From NCBI RefSeq assembly GCF_900110655.1, contig NZ_FOEQ01000004.1, positions 124,001 through 188,000 on the forward strand: a DNA stretch of 64,000 nucleotides. Reading direction: 5' to 3'. Source of the stretch: Pseudomonas soli (lineage in GTDB: Bacteria > Pseudomonadota > Gammaproteobacteria > Pseudomonadales > Pseudomonadaceae). A program made the position numbers and the translations under genes. Below the pieces are notes generated by a model. The model saw nothing but the letters and a program-made list of their open reading frames with translations. It was not told the origin of the DNA and searched no databases. The stretch's first letter is position 1; every line of letters begins with the position of its first letter. Shown here piece after piece: positions 8,225 to 16,905 of the stretch.

Positions 8225-9508
8225 ATGCTGGTAGCGATTGCAGTCTTCGTTTTCACCCTCATCCTGGTCATCTGGCAGCCGAAGGGGCTTGGCGTTGGCT
8301 GGAGCGCAGCGCTCGGTGCCCTCATCGCCCTGGCGGCAGGCGCCGTTTCGCTGCACGACATCCCGACTGTGTGGGCCATCGTCTGGAACGCCACCGTCAC
8401 CTTCATCGCCGTCATCATCATCAGCCTGCTGCTGGATGAGGCCGGGTTCTTCGAGTGGGCCGCGCTGCACGTGGCGCGCTGGGCAAACGGCAGCGGCTAC
8501 CGTCTGTTCGCCTTCTGTGTGCTGCTCGGCGCCGCCATGTCGGCGCTCTTCGCCAACGATGGTGCGGCACTGATCCTCACACCTATCGTCATGTCGATGC
8601 TGCTCGCGCTGCGCTTCTCGCCCGCCGCGACACTGGCCTTCGTCATGGCCGCCGGCTTCATCGCCGACACGGCGAGCCTGCCATTGGTGGTCTCCAACCT
8701 GGTGAACATCGTCTCGGCCGACTACTTCAGGTTGGGCTTCAGCGAATACGCTTCGGTGATGGTGCCAGTGAATTTCGCCAGCGTGTCGGCAACCCTGCTG
8801 GTGCTGTTCCTGTTCTTCCGCCGAGATATTCCGAGACAGTACGAGGTCGCGGCCCTGAAGATGCCAAACGAGGCAATCCATGACCGCGCAACCTTCAAGG
8901 TGGGTGGCTGGGTGCTGCTGGTGTTGCTGATCGGCTTGTTCGCCCTGGAACCACTGGGTATCCCGATCAGTGCGGTAGCAGCAACTTGTGCAGCGATCCT
9001 GTTTGCCGTCGCCGCCCGTGGCCACCGCATCTCGACCCGTCGTGTGCTGCGCGAGGCACCCTGGCAGGTGGTGATCTTTTCCCTCGGTATGTACCTGGTG
9101 GTATACGGGCTGAAGAACGCCGGCCTTACCGACATGCTCACCCACCTGTTCGACCGCCTTGCGCAGCAAGGGCTGTGGAGTGCCGCCATCGGCACCGGGC
9201 TGATCGCTGCATTGCTGTCCTCGGTCATGAACAACATGCCCAGCGTGCTGATCGGCGCTTTGTCGATCCAGGCCAGCGAGGCGCAAGGGCTGGTACGCGA
9301 GGCGATGATCTACGCCAACATCATCGGCTGCGACCTCGGCCCGAAAATTACCCCCATCGGCAGCCTCGCCACGCTGCTCTGGCTGCACGTGCTGGAGCGC
9401 AAAGGCATGCGCATTACCTGGGGTTACTACTTCAAAGTCGGCATCCTGCTGACGCTGCCAGTTCTACTGATCACCCTTTCGGCTCTGGCATTGCGCCTCA
9501 GCCTCTGA
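8225..9508 (+). CDS. arsB: ArsB arsenite/antimonite efflux permease
   Basis: This 427-residue, multi-spanning membrane protein of the ArsB/NhaD superfamily begins [21 protein letters not shown]. Conserved family stretches are present: [36 protein letters not shown] and [12 protein letters not shown], then [22 protein letters not shown] near the end. It extrudes arsenite across the inner membrane; no arsA ATPase gene follows, so it should act as a secondary, proton-coupled pump. Full length for the family. Confidence 0.96.
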   Translation: MLVAIAVFVFTLILVIWQPKGLGVGWSAALGALIALAAGAVSLHDIPTVWAIVWNATVTFIAVIIISLLLDEAGFFEWAALHVARWANGSGYRLFAFCVLLGAAMSALFANDGAALILTPIVMSMLLALRFSPAATLAFVMAAGFIADTASLPLVVSNLVNIVSADYFRLGFSEYASVMVPVNFASVSATLLVLFLFFRRDIPRQYEVAALKMPNEAIHDRATFKVGGWVLLVLLIGLFALEPLGIPISAVAATCAAILFAVAARGHRISTRRVLREAPWQVVIFSLGMYLVVYGLKNAGLTDMLTHLFDRLAQQGLWSAAIGTGLIAALLSSVMNNMPSVLIGALSIQASEAQGLVREAMIYANIIGCDLGPKITPIGSLATLLWLHVLERKGMRITWGYYFKVGILLTLPVLLITLSALALRLSL

Positions 9509-9535
9509 AACCCGCCACGAAGCGCAGGAGCCCTC

Positions 9536-10006
9536 ATGCGAGTCCTATTCATGTGCACGGCCAACAGCTGCCGCAGCATCCTTTCCGAGGCCGTGTTCAA
9601 TCACCTGGCCCCTCATGGATTTGAAGCCGTCAGTTCCGGCAGTTTCCCAAAGGGCCAAGTGTTGCCGCGCAGCCTGACCACATTGCAGCATGCCGGTATC
9701 CCGATCGAGGGGCTGAGCAGCAAGGGCAATGACGCGTTCGAGCATTGCCCTCCTGACATCGTCATCACCGTTTGCGACAACGCCGCCGGCGAAGCCTGCC
9801 CGGTGTATTTCGGCCCTGCGCTGAAGACGCACTGGGGGCTGGAGGATCCGTCCGCTGTCGTGGCTGACGAAGCGTCGGTCGACGCTGCATTCCGCGCCAC
9901 GCTGGCCCGAATCCAGTCTCGCTGCGAGGCCTTCTTCGCGCTGCCATTCGAAAATCTCGACCGTGAGCAGCTCAAGAATGAGCTGGATCGCATCGCTACG
10001 CTTTGA
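9536..10006 (+). CDS. arsC: ArsC arsenate reductase, low-molecular-weight-phosphatase fold, thioredoxin type
   Basis: This 156-residue reductase starts MRVLFMCTANSCRS. It has the LMW-phosphatase P-loop C7-x5-R13, and two further Cys in CDNAAGEACPV match the thiol-cascade type that uses thioredoxin. It reduces arsenate to arsenite for export by ArsB. The C-terminal region (ENLDREQLKNELDRI) is typical of the Pseudomonas form. It is 27 bp after arsB and 12 bp before arsH, in the same operon. Confidence 0.95.
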   Translation: MRVLFMCTANSCRSILSEAVFNHLAPHGFEAVSSGSFPKGQVLPRSLTTLQHAGIPIEGLSSKGNDAFEHCPPDIVITVCDNAAGEACPVYFGPALKTHWGLEDPSAVVADEASVDAAFRATLARIQSRCEAFFALPFENLDREQLKNELDRIATL

Positions 10007-10018
10007 GCAGGAGGAAAC

Positions 10019-10720
10019 ATGTCCGAGCAACTGCCTAATCTCGATCTCTCGCTGTTCGATCCAGCGCCAGCGGCAACCCGCTCCAGCGAGCACAAACCAC
10101 GTATCCTGTTGCTGTATGGATCGACCCGCGAACGTTCCTTCAGTCGCCTGCTGGTGGAGGAAGCTGCACGCCTGCTGGAGCACTTCGGTGCCGAGACCAA
10201 GGTCTTCAATCCTTCGGGCCTGCCGTTACCTGACGATGTGCCTGTCGAGCACCCCAAGGTGCAGGAACTGCGTGATCTGGTGCAGTGGTCGGAAGGTCAG
10301 GTCTGGTGCTCGCCAGAGCGCCACGGTGCAATGTCAGCCGTATTCAAGGCGCAGATCGACTGGATTCCTCTGGCACTGGGTGCGGTTCGCCCCACTCAAG
10401 GCAAGACCCTGGCGGTCATGCAGGTGTGTGGCGGTTCGCAGTCATTCAACGTGGTCAACCAGTTGCGTGTGCTTGGCCGCTGGATGCGCATGTTCACCAT
10501 TCCCAACCAGTCTTCGCTGCCCAAAGCCTACCTTGAGTTTGATGACGTCGGGCGGATGAAACCCTCGCCGTACTACGATCGCGTGGTGGACGTCATGGAG
10601 GAACTGGTGAAGTTCACCGTTCTGTTGCGCGACCGCCAGGCGTTCTTGGTGGATCGCTATTCGGAACGCAAGGAAAACGCCGAACAACTCTCTGCCCGTG
10701 TGAACCAGCGCTCTATCTGA
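10019..10720 (+). CDS. arsH: ArsH NADPH-dependent organoarsenical oxidoreductase (FMN)
   Basis: This 233-residue flavodoxin-fold protein has the FMN phosphate loop [13 protein letters not shown], the family stretch [22 protein letters not shown], and [21 protein letters not shown]. ArsH oxidises trivalent organoarsenicals and reduces quinones or azo dyes in characterised members. GAGGA lies before the ATG. It is the last gene of arsRBCH; the sequence after it decays into a chrA remnant, so this is probably the end of an acquired metal-resistance segment. Confidence 0.95.
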   Translation: MSEQLPNLDLSLFDPAPAATRSSEHKPRILLLYGSTRERSFSRLLVEEAARLLEHFGAETKVFNPSGLPLPDDVPVEHPKVQELRDLVQWSEGQVWCSPERHGAMSAVFKAQIDWIPLALGAVRPTQGKTLAVMQVCGGSQSFNVVNQLRVLGRWMRMFTIPNQSSLPKAYLEFDDVGRMKPSPYYDRVVDVMEELVKFTVLLRDRQAFLVDRYSERKENAEQLSARVNQRSI

Positions 10721-10785
10721 GACGGATGCCCGGAATATCCGCTTTTGGCCAAGGGCGTCTCTTAGGAGATAGCCCGCTTGGGTCG

Positions 10786-11266
10786 TTAGCGAAGGGGCGC
10801 GACTGACTGCCAACGACTCCAACCGCTGGGTGTCTGGTTCATCGAGGCGCCGAGGAATGCCGCGAAGGTGAATAACGGTCCCGGGACGGCCTGAGCTGCG
10901 CCATAGCCCGCCAAGAATGCATCGTGATCAACCCATCCAGAAGGCACGAGGTCAGCCTGTAATAGTGGTAGCACTACATGTCCGCCACCGAAAACCAGTG
11001 AGCCGCTACTGACAGCATCTGACTTGGGAATAACTTTGCCAGAACCTGCAGCCCGAACAGCAAAACAAAGAACAGAGTTAGCCCGAATAGACCACATCCG
11101 CATAGCTGCGCTCGCTCAACCACTGTCGACGCACAACATCCCGGAAATACCCCAGCTGAGCAATTGGACCGCCGAAAGAAGTCAGACCCAATCGCAGAAA
11201 GATCAAGAAAACAGTCCAGCAGCTGCGGTCAGCGTGGAGGATATCGGTCACGTCCGTTTGATCCAT
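10786..11266 (-). pseudogene. chrA: chrA chromate transporter remnant (internal deletion and frameshifts)
   Basis: Three reading-frame pieces on this strand match different parts of a ChrA permease. The N-terminal piece (11266-11078) contains FLRLGLTSFGGPIAQLGYF and ends at a stop after SYADVV. A piece in another frame reads LTLFFVLLFGLQVLAKLFPS. The last piece contains GSLVFGGGHVVLPLLQADL and AAQAVPGPLFTFAAFLGA, the hallmark of the second ChrA half. Intact ChrA proteins are about 400 residues, whereas about 160 codons remain here, so most of the middle is deleted and at least two frame shifts separate the rest. It is non-functional. It is a residue of a chromate-resistance gene next to the arsenic operon, on the opposite strand. 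Confidence 0.85.
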
Positions 11267-11278
11267 CAGTGGCGAATT

Positions 11279-11428
11279 TCACCAACGATAAGCGAAAGTC
11301 GTTACGAAATACGATGAACCTAGCTGCGCAACCTGATCATGCAGAGGCTTATTGAACCATGCGCATAGCGAGTTTAGCCGAACCGCATCAACGCTGAGAG
11401 AAAGCTCCATAAGCTCATCTGCTTTCAT
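11279..11428 (-). CDS. possible small ORF or gene remnant, unrecognised (49 aa)
   Basis: ATG 11428 opens a 49-codon frame beginning MKADELMELSLSVDAVRLNS and ending FAYRW. No convincing Shine-Dalgarno sequence precedes it and I do not recognise the product. It sits directly upstream of the decayed chrA on the same strand, so it may be debris of the same event. The remaining stretch to 11691 holds no gene that I can support. Confidence 0.2.
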   Translation of the reverse strand: MKADELMELSLSVDAVRLNSLCAWFNKPLHDQVAQLGSSYFVTTFAYRW

Positions 11429-11691
11429 AAGTGACCGCTTCTGGCCGATTACGGTCAGCTTTTAAACGGCTGCTATGGGTCGAGAGCAGTCATCCGCTTG
11501 TGGCTACTTTCGACCCAACGCAACCCTTCGTGGCTTGCTGCTATCGGCCAATAACAGCCTCTCAAGAGTGTCTAGGCAACCCAAGGTGATTCAGTTCTCG
11601 CATTCCGACAGCGTGCTCCCCCTTCAAGAGCATTGCCTTCGGTATCAGGTTGACTACGCTCTGAGTAGAGAAATGATCAAGGACAGTTCAT

Positions 11692-12117
11692 ATGAGAACG
11701 AAGTTGAATTTCGCCGTTGCGCTCTCGCTGGTAATGGGCGTGAGCCCATTGTCGTTGGCAGATCCCGGCAAAGGAAAAGGCCACGACAAAGGCAACCAAC
11801 ACGGCAATCAAGGGCATCAAGGCAACGGTAACGACTGGCAAAGTGGGCCTTCTGTCGACTTGGGGGCGGTGCGGGTCATCCTCAACGACAATCGCAATTA
11901 CTGGAATCCAGGCGCATCTCTACCCCCTGGGATTCAGAAAAATTTGGCACGCGGCAAACCTCTCCCGCCCGGAATCGCCAAAAAATTGGACAGCAGGCTG
12001 ATCGGACGACTTCCTCATTACGATGGCTATGAGTGGCACCAAGCCGGAGCTGATCTACTGCTTGTAGCTATTGCCTCGGGTGTGATCTATGAGGTACTGC
12101 ACAACGTGCTGGATTAA
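11692..12117 (+). CDS. CigR/RcnB-like exported protein
   Basis: This 141-residue protein has a Sec signal peptide (MRTKLNFAVALSLVMGVSPLSLA), then a Gly/His/Lys/Asn-rich linker with GNQHGNQGHQGNG. The C-terminal domain has the repeated Pro-Gly motif LPPGIQKNL and LPPGIAKKL, a short PHYDGYEW strand and a hydrophobic tail LLLVAIASGVIYEVL. This arrangement matches proteins annotated as CigR/RcnB-like, some of which are inner-membrane anti-virulence or metal-homeostasis factors. The His-rich linker could bind metal. The role here is not demonstrable. AAGGAC precedes the start, and it stands alone. Confidence 0.7.
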   Translation: MRTKLNFAVALSLVMGVSPLSLADPGKGKGHDKGNQHGNQGHQGNGNDWQSGPSVDLGAVRVILNDNRNYWNPGASLPPGIQKNLARGKPLPPGIAKKLDSRLIGRLPHYDGYEWHQAGADLLLVAIASGVIYEVLHNVLD

Positions 12118-12160
12118 AGTCATCAGCTTGGACAAAGCTGTAAGTAGCCGATGACTTTAA
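12114..12160. terminator. stem-loop after the CigR-like gene
   Basis: Perfect 11-bp arms TTAAAGTCATC (12114-12124) and GATGACTTTAA (12150-12160) enclose an inner AGCTT/AAGCT stem. The left arm overlaps the stop codon. There is no long T-run, so it is a probable but not classical terminator. Confidence 0.5.
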
Positions 12161-12227
12161 ACCTGTCATTGTTCCTCCAGCAGGCCCGCCAGGGTGCGGG
12201 GGCCACGCTGAACAGTTAAGCCGGGAA

Positions 12228-12632
12228 CTATTGCGTTGCGGCATGCCCATGTCCAGGAAGATGAACGATGGTCTGCCCGAGCGCAATGGCGCTGGCCTCA
12301 AGCTTCACACGCTCTGCTTCCAGAAAAACATACGTGGCTTGCAAGGTGGTGATCTTCGACTGAATTTCGGCCATCTTGCTGGCGACCAAGGCCGCGCCTT
12401 GCGCGCAATTGATCGTATTACCCCGCTTGGCAGCAAGAATGTCGCCAATCTCGGCGAGCGAAAAGCCCACGCCCTGGGCGTTCTGAATGAAGGCCAGGTC
12501 AACAACGGCCTGATCGCTGTAGCTGCGATAGTTGTTGGCTTGTCGATGGGCCACGATAAGCCCGAGTTGTTCGTAATAGCGCAGTGCATGGCGGCCAATT
12601 CCACTCCGGCGCTCCAACTCTCCAATGTTCAC
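12228..12632 (-). CDS. MerR-family transcriptional regulator
   Basis: This 134-residue protein has an N-terminal MerR winged helix (MNIGELERRSGIGRHALRYYEQLGL, then NNYRSYSD) and a coiled dimerisation helix (ALVASKMAEIQSKITTLQATYVF). It has one Cys (TINCAQG) and no metal-site Cys cluster, so a metal ligand is unlikely. It is divergent from the extended SDR gene, whose promoter carries a perfect dyad in a stretched spacer, the usual MerR target. It very probably controls that SDR. Confidence 0.88.
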   Translation of the reverse strand: MNIGELERRSGIGRHALRYYEQLGLIVAHRQANNYRSYSDQAVVDLAFIQNAQGVGFSLAEIGDILAAKRGNTINCAQGAALVASKMAEIQSKITTLQATYVFLEAERVKLEASAIALGQTIVHLPGHGHAATQ

Positions 12633-12644
12633 AGTAAAAATTCC

Positions 12645-12676
12645 TTGACTGTAGAGCAGGCTCTACACCTTAGCCT
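12645..12676 (+). promoter_or_regulatory. MerR-type promoter with long spacer and perfect dyad
   Basis: The -35 box TTGACT (12645-12650) is followed by TGTAGAGC-AG-GCTCTACA (12650-12667), a perfect 8-bp inverted repeat. A -10-like TTAGCC/TAGCCT lies at a 19-20 bp spacing. An over-long spacer filled by a dyad is the signature of MerR-activated promoters. It drives the SDR gene at 12706. Confidence 0.7.
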
Positions 12677-12705
12677 GCGCCCATCATCCAAACAAGGATT
12701 CAGGC

Positions 12706-13770
12706 ATGAGCGTGGAGTGTTTCGTCACAGGCGGTAGTGGGTTTGTAGGCCAACATTTACTGGCCCGTCTTACTTCGACAGGGCACAAGGTCTGGGTGCT
12801 TATGCGCACCCCTGCAAACCTCGAGCGTCTGCGGGAGCAGGTAGGCCGACTGGGTGGTAATCCTGCCTGTGTCCATGCCGTTGAGGGCGATATCAGTAGA
12901 GAGGGGCTTGGGCTCAGCGAGGCAGACAAGCAGCGCGTGTCGTCGGCCTCTGTGGCCTTCCACCTAGCAGCGCAGTTTTCCTGGGGGCTGACAATGGAGC
13001 GCGCCCGCGAAGTCAATGTGCAAGGGGCGCTGAGAGTCGCCAGGCTTGCGGCGAGCCAGCGCATTCGCTTGCTGATGGTGGGTGGCTTCATGCTGCAAAA
13101 CCTTGACCACCTTGCCAGTATCGGGGTTGACAATGAGTGCCCTGAGAACACGAACTGGCCTGCCGTCTACGGCCGTGCAGGTGGCTACGAAGGCAGCAAG
13201 CTCGAGGCCCATTTTGCGGTCATTCGTTACATGCAGGAAACGGGCGCGGATTACACAATCGTTCACCCTGCTACGGTGTGTGGCCACAGCGAGAGTGGCC
13301 ACATTGTCGAAGGACAACCTTTGGCCGAACTCATTCGAAATCTGGCACAAGGGCGGTTCAAAGCTGTACCCGGCTCCACCAGGCACTGGTTGCCATTAGT
13401 CAGCGTCGATTACCTGGTAACAATGATAAGTTGCGCGGCATTCGACCCCTCGATGGCCAACCAGCAGGTCTTGGCGCTCTATGAACACACACCGAATTTG
13501 CAGGGGATGCTAGGGCAGATCGCCAAAACGCTGAATATCAAGGCACCCCGTCGCCATGTAGCGATAGGGTTGTTGAGATGGCTTTTGACAATTCCCGGCC
13601 TGGCGGCCCGATTCGCGATCAGCGCCGAGTCATTGAACTTTATTCAGACTCAACGCTTTGACATGCGGCTTAGCAGGCAATTGGAACTGAAGTATCAGAT
13701 GGCACATCCCGACATGGCGCGAGCTTTGGAGAGGACAGTGCGCTACGTCAAAGGCAACTTGATTCATTGA
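12706..13770 (+). CDS. extended SDR, NAD(P)-dependent epimerase/reductase-like
   Basis: This 354-residue Rossmann protein has the nucleotide motif CFVTGGSGFVGQHLL (GxxGxxG) near residues 5-19, a VEGDIS acidic motif, and AFHLAAQFSWG. The YxxxK-like segment is YEGSKLEAHF. The C-terminal region is longer than in classical SDRs, consistent with extended or atypical members acting on nucleotide-sugars, flavonoids or sterol-like substrates. The product is not known. It is probably induced by the divergent MerR regulator through the dyad promoter. Codon choice is less GC-biased than in the surrounding core genes, consistent with acquisition. Confidence 0.82.
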   Translation: MSVECFVTGGSGFVGQHLLARLTSTGHKVWVLMRTPANLERLREQVGRLGGNPACVHAVEGDISREGLGLSEADKQRVSSASVAFHLAAQFSWGLTMERAREVNVQGALRVARLAASQRIRLLMVGGFMLQNLDHLASIGVDNECPENTNWPAVYGRAGGYEGSKLEAHFAVIRYMQETGADYTIVHPATVCGHSESGHIVEGQPLAELIRNLAQGRFKAVPGSTRHWLPLVSVDYLVTMISCAAFDPSMANQQVLALYEHTPNLQGMLGQIAKTLNIKAPRRHVAIGLLRWLLTIPGLAARFAISAESLNFIQTQRFDMRLSRQLELKYQMAHPDMARALERTVRYVKGNLIH

Positions 13771-13792
13771 GGCAACCCTTCAGGCAATAGGC

Positions 13793-13921
13793 ATGGACCA
13801 TGCCCATGCCATGGCGCTCGCCGTGCAATGCTTCATCTTGTTCGAGGGACCGATTGCGACCGTGGCTGCTCTTCACGAAGGGCTGCCATGGGGAAAACTG
13901 TCGGATGTATCTGAGCGCTAG
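13793..13921 (+). CDS. possible short ORF after the SDR gene (42 aa), perhaps a gene remnant
   Basis: ATG 13793 opens a 42-residue frame containing FEGPIATVAALHEGLPWGKL. The same frame continues past the TAG with plausible coding (HFAHSQKFVSLNFELAFSRR). This suggests either a short protein or a longer gene broken by a stop. No strong ribosome site is visible and no family is recognised. From 13922 to 14084 I see nothing else. Confidence 0.2.
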   Translation: MDHAHAMALAVQCFILFEGPIATVAALHEGLPWGKLSDVSER

Positions 13922-14084
13922 CGACACTTTGCGCACAGCCAGAAGTTTGTCAGTCTCAACTTCGAATTGGCTTTCTCTAGACGTCATGACTCATGCGCTT
14001 GAATTAGCCGGGTGCACGATAGACGCACTGCTTGCAGCGAGCGCCAGCCGCCCTCGCAGCGCTGTCTCCAGGCAAGCTGCGCCT

Positions 14085-14528
14085 TCACTCTGCGGTGCTT
14101 TCGTATCGGATCCATCCTGCAACTTCGGCGCCTGCGACTACACGGTCTTTGGGATGAATCCGACCTTCACTGACAGGCACCTCTGGGAAGTCAAATGGGC
14201 TCATACCCTCGATACAGGCCACATTGACTCCATACTGATCAGGCGCAGAACGCCGCTGGTGAAAGGTGTAGATGCCACACTTCGAGCAGAAGTAGTGTTT
14301 TGCTTCGCGGGTGTTGAATTGATAAAGCGTGAGCGCCTCTTTTCCTTGGGTAACCGTGATGTCGCCCAGGTTAGCTGATACTGCCACGGCACCCCGCATA
14401 CGGCAGAGAGAGCAGTTACACCTACGCGCTGTGCGCGTGCCGTCGGTCAAGCGCAATGAGAATTGCACCGTTCCACAGTGGCAGGCTGCTCGGTAGACAG
14501 GGCGATTATCGGTTGTTTCATTAACCAT
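14085..14528 (-). CDS. GFA-family protein (Zn-binding CENP-V/GFA fold)
   Basis: This 147-residue protein has the complete GFA zinc-ligand set: CHCGTVQF near residues 16-23, CNCSLCRMRG near 37-46, and YFCSKCGIYTFHQ near 78-90. The family is named for glutathione-dependent formaldehyde-activating enzyme, though for most members that activity is unproven. AGAGGAA precedes the ATG at 14528. It is monocistronic. Detoxification is only a family-level guess. Confidence 0.9.
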   Translation of the reverse strand: MVNETTDNRPVYRAACHCGTVQFSLRLTDGTRTARRCNCSLCRMRGAVAVSANLGDITVTQGKEALTLYQFNTREAKHYFCSKCGIYTFHQRRSAPDQYGVNVACIEGMSPFDFPEVPVSEGRIHPKDRVVAGAEVAGWIRYESTAE

Positions 14529-14707
14529 GGCGTTCCTCTACTTGGGTCAGAGAAGGCACAGTAGGTGTTAACGGACCTGTGCCCAGTGTTACCTCTGCAG
14601 TCTTGAAAATAGCCGCAAAGGCTTCTCATGAGGGCATGACTCAGGCCGACCAGCATAAACCCTATGGACCTGGCGGTAAGGTATGTTTCACGGACACCTA
14701 CGGCGGG

Positions 14708-15427
14708 TCAGGCGACGCCCTTGGCCTGTTGCTCCAGATGCACCTGCAATGCCGGATCGAGTTGCAGTGCGCCGGCCAGCTCATCCAGGTAGGCCCGCTC
14801 AGCTTCCTGCTGGTCATCCACCAGCATCACGCTGGCCAGGTACATTTCTGCGGCCATGGCCGGGTCCCGCGCCGACTGCGCCACTTCGGCAGCATCGAGT
14901 GGCTTGCTGACTTCTTCATCCAGCCATTGCTGCAGTTGCGGGTCGCTGGTCTGGCGTTTGATTTCGGCGTAGATCAACTGTTCTTCCTGCGGGTCGATGC
15001 GCCCATCGGCCTTGGCCGCCGCAATCAGCGCGCGCAGGATGGCATGGCTGTGATCCTCGGCCTCGGGGCCGGACAGTTGATCCACCGTGCGGACCGCCTG
15101 CTGCGGGGCTGCCGCCTGGCTGCGCTGCCAGCTCTGATAGGCCTTGAATGCCATCATCCCCAGCGACGCCAGGGCCGCGTAATTGACACCGCCTGCGGAA
15201 CGCCCCTGGGTAGAGCCGCCAGTGTTGCTGCCAGCGCCGCCCAACAGACCGCCCAGCAAACCACCAAGGCCGCCCCCAGCCGTCGAACCGCCACCGCCAA
15301 GCAGGCCGCCAAGCAATCCACCCAAGCCACCCTGGCTGTCTTGCGATGACCTGCCGCCGCTCCCTTGTTGCGTCTGCGAAGCTTGTCCGGCCCGCAGCAG
15401 CTGTTCGAGTAGATCACTGGTATTCAT
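14708..15427 (-). CDS. TerB/DUF533 (YebE)-family protein with Gly-rich linker
   Basis: This 239-residue protein has a short N-terminal helix (MNTSDLLEQLLRAGQ). A low-complexity Gly/Leu/Ser region (residues ~23-75) has repeated GGLGGLLGGLLGG-like units, followed by a hydrophobic helix (YAALASLGMMAFKAYQSW). The C-terminal TerB-like acidic helical domain contains ILRALIAAAKADGRIDPQEE and LVDDQQEAERAYLDELAGAL. It matches the YebE/DUF533 inner-membrane group. The start at 15427 was chosen at the beginning of the conserved N-terminus; an upstream Met lacks support. Function unknown. Confidence 0.82.
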   Translation of the reverse strand: MNTSDLLEQLLRAGQASQTQQGSGGRSSQDSQGGLGGLLGGLLGGGGSTAGGGLGGLLGGLLGGAGSNTGGSTQGRSAGGVNYAALASLGMMAFKAYQSWQRSQAAAPQQAVRTVDQLSGPEAEDHSHAILRALIAAAKADGRIDPQEEQLIYAEIKRQTSDPQLQQWLDEEVSKPLDAAEVAQSARDPAMAAEMYLASVMLVDDQQEAERAYLDELAGALQLDPALQVHLEQQAKGVA

Positions 15428-15704
15428 GGCACCGCCCTCGTCGGTCGTGGTCGCCCAGACAAGCAACGATAGCCCCCTGAAGGCGATCCACCATGATCGC
15501 CTGACCAATGGGGCGTTCAGCTCAATGCGTTGTCTTTGCTCGGATTGAGGGAGGGCAATAGCGCCTGCGCAAGGGTGATGGCAAAAGGCCGTATTCCTGC
15601 TCGCCTGATCCGTTGCCGCGCTTTATCATTGCGCCCCCGCAGCTGAGGTGCTTGCTCGCTGATTGCAGCGGCCGATGGACCGAGACCCGCCCCAAGGATT
15701 TTTC

Positions 15705-16358
15705 ATGTCTGAATTGCTCCGTGCGTTCGCACGTCTGTTACCGCTTGCCCTGCTTACCGGCTGCGCCGCCAAATCCCCCGCCCTGGTCAGCGAGGCCCTG
15801 CAACCGGCCGCTGGTGGTCCAGTAACGTACCTGGTAGGCAGCATCGGCCCCCTTGGCCGCGATAGTGCCTACACCAACCAACGCATCCTCCTGCGCAAAC
15901 GTGGCGCGCAGGACGGCGCGGCGGCATGGTGGGGGTTCGCCGAAGTGGCCCACACCCCGAAGGACATCGAAGAGGTGCGTGGCCCCGACAAGCAGGCGCT
16001 GCCCGGCGAGGCCAGCGTGTTCGTCATGCCCCTCAAGCCCGGCGACTACGAGTTCTATGACTTCCAGTTCTTCTGGAACGGCTACAACGGTGGCTACAGC
16101 TCCATCCGGGCACGGGAACAGTTTCTTGTGCCCATGCACCTGGAAGCAGGCAAGGCGTACTACATCGGCGAATTCCGTTCGCGTTGCCTCGGGCTTTCCG
16201 CGTGCATGTTCTTCCATGGCGACCAACAGCCGCGCGATGAAGTGATCGCCCGGCGCTACACCCCCGGGTTGCCGCCCCTGCAGGCCCTGAACTTGAACAT
16301 GGCGCCGGCATTCCCCTTCGTCATGCCACTGCCCCAAGCCGCCCAGCCGGCGAAGTGA
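15705..16358 (+). CDS. predicted lipoprotein, first of three in a cluster
   Basis: This 217-residue protein has a lipoprotein signal peptide, LLPLALLTGC (lipobox LTGC). The mature domain is unrecognised, with a β-rich look and aromatic stretches such as YEFYDFQFFWNGYNGGY, ending in a Pro-rich tail. AAGGAT lies before ATG 15705; upstream in-frame Mets would add a non-hydrophobic leader and are rejected. It is followed after 22 bp by a second lipoprotein gene. The group looks like an envelope operon of unknown function. Confidence 0.8.
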   Translation: MSELLRAFARLLPLALLTGCAAKSPALVSEALQPAAGGPVTYLVGSIGPLGRDSAYTNQRILLRKRGAQDGAAAWWGFAEVAHTPKDIEEVRGPDKQALPGEASVFVMPLKPGDYEFYDFQFFWNGYNGGYSSIRAREQFLVPMHLEAGKAYYIGEFRSRCLGLSACMFFHGDQQPRDEVIARRYTPGLPPLQALNLNMAPAFPFVMPLPQAAQPAK

Positions 16359-16380
16359 CCCGTACCCAGGAAAACCCGCT

Positions 16381-16905
16381 ATGAAAAAGATTCTGTTCCT
16401 CAGCGCCAGCCTGCTGCTGGCCGGCTGCGCAGGTACCCAGACCTTGCCCGATCCGCGCATCGAGGCAGGCCAGGATTACCTGCCGCCGATCGCGGTAATG
16501 GTCGATTCGCTCGAACACGGCACCGAGCTGCGCAATTACCTGCGCGAGAGCGGCGTGTTCAGCAAGGTCGAGAACGGTGCCGCTGGTGAAGGGCAGACCC
16601 AGGTGATGGTCAAGCTGGATGCCCAGCGCAAGGTTGCGCCTGCACCGTTGCTGTTCCTCAGTGCCGCCACTCTGTTCCTGTTGCCCTTGCAGAGTGACCT
16701 GGACACCAAGGCCGACTTCACCGTGATGCGTGATGGCAAGGTGCTCAAGCGTTATCACTATGAAAACTACATGGCCAAGTACGCCTGGCTGCTCGACCTC
16801 GGTATTCCTGAGCGCGAAGAAAACATCCGTCGGGTCGCCCGTGCTTTCGCCCGTGACATGCAGGCCGCCAACCTGGCCAGCAAGCCGCTGGAGGCGCAGC
16901 GATGA
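16381..16905 (+). CDS. predicted lipoprotein, second in cluster
   Basis: This 174-residue protein starts MKKILFLSASLLLAGCAG, with a clear lipobox (LAGC). The mature part contains a hydrophobic segment (LLFLSAATLFLLPL, residues ~97-110) and a Tyr-rich stretch (RYHYENYMAKYAWLL). It has the same general plan as the next gene product: an N-terminal lipobox, a sensor-like α/β region and a mid-protein hydrophobic hairpin. The stop overlaps the next start by four bases (ATGA), indicating translational coupling. Function unknown. Confidence 0.8.
   Translation: MKKILFLSASLLLAGCAGTQTLPDPRIEAGQDYLPPIAVMVDSLEHGTELRNYLRESGVFSKVENGAAGEGQTQVMVKLDAQRKVAPAPLLFLSAATLFLLPLQSDLDTKADFTVMRDGKVLKRYHYENYMAKYAWLLDLGIPEREENIRRVARAFARDMQAANLASKPLEAQR

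Noticed and set aside
8207..9388. 393-aa minus-strand ORF opposite arsB
   Set aside because: Low-complexity Gln/His/Asp-rich translation, a mirror of arsB codons.
11429..11691. Possible insertion-sequence fragment before the CigR-like gene
   Set aside because: No transposase frame or inverted ends could be identified; the sequence is left unassigned.
13800..14378. 192-aa plus-strand ORF overlapping the GFA gene
   Set aside because: The GFA frame on the minus strand has the full Cys set; this is its antisense plus upstream sequence.
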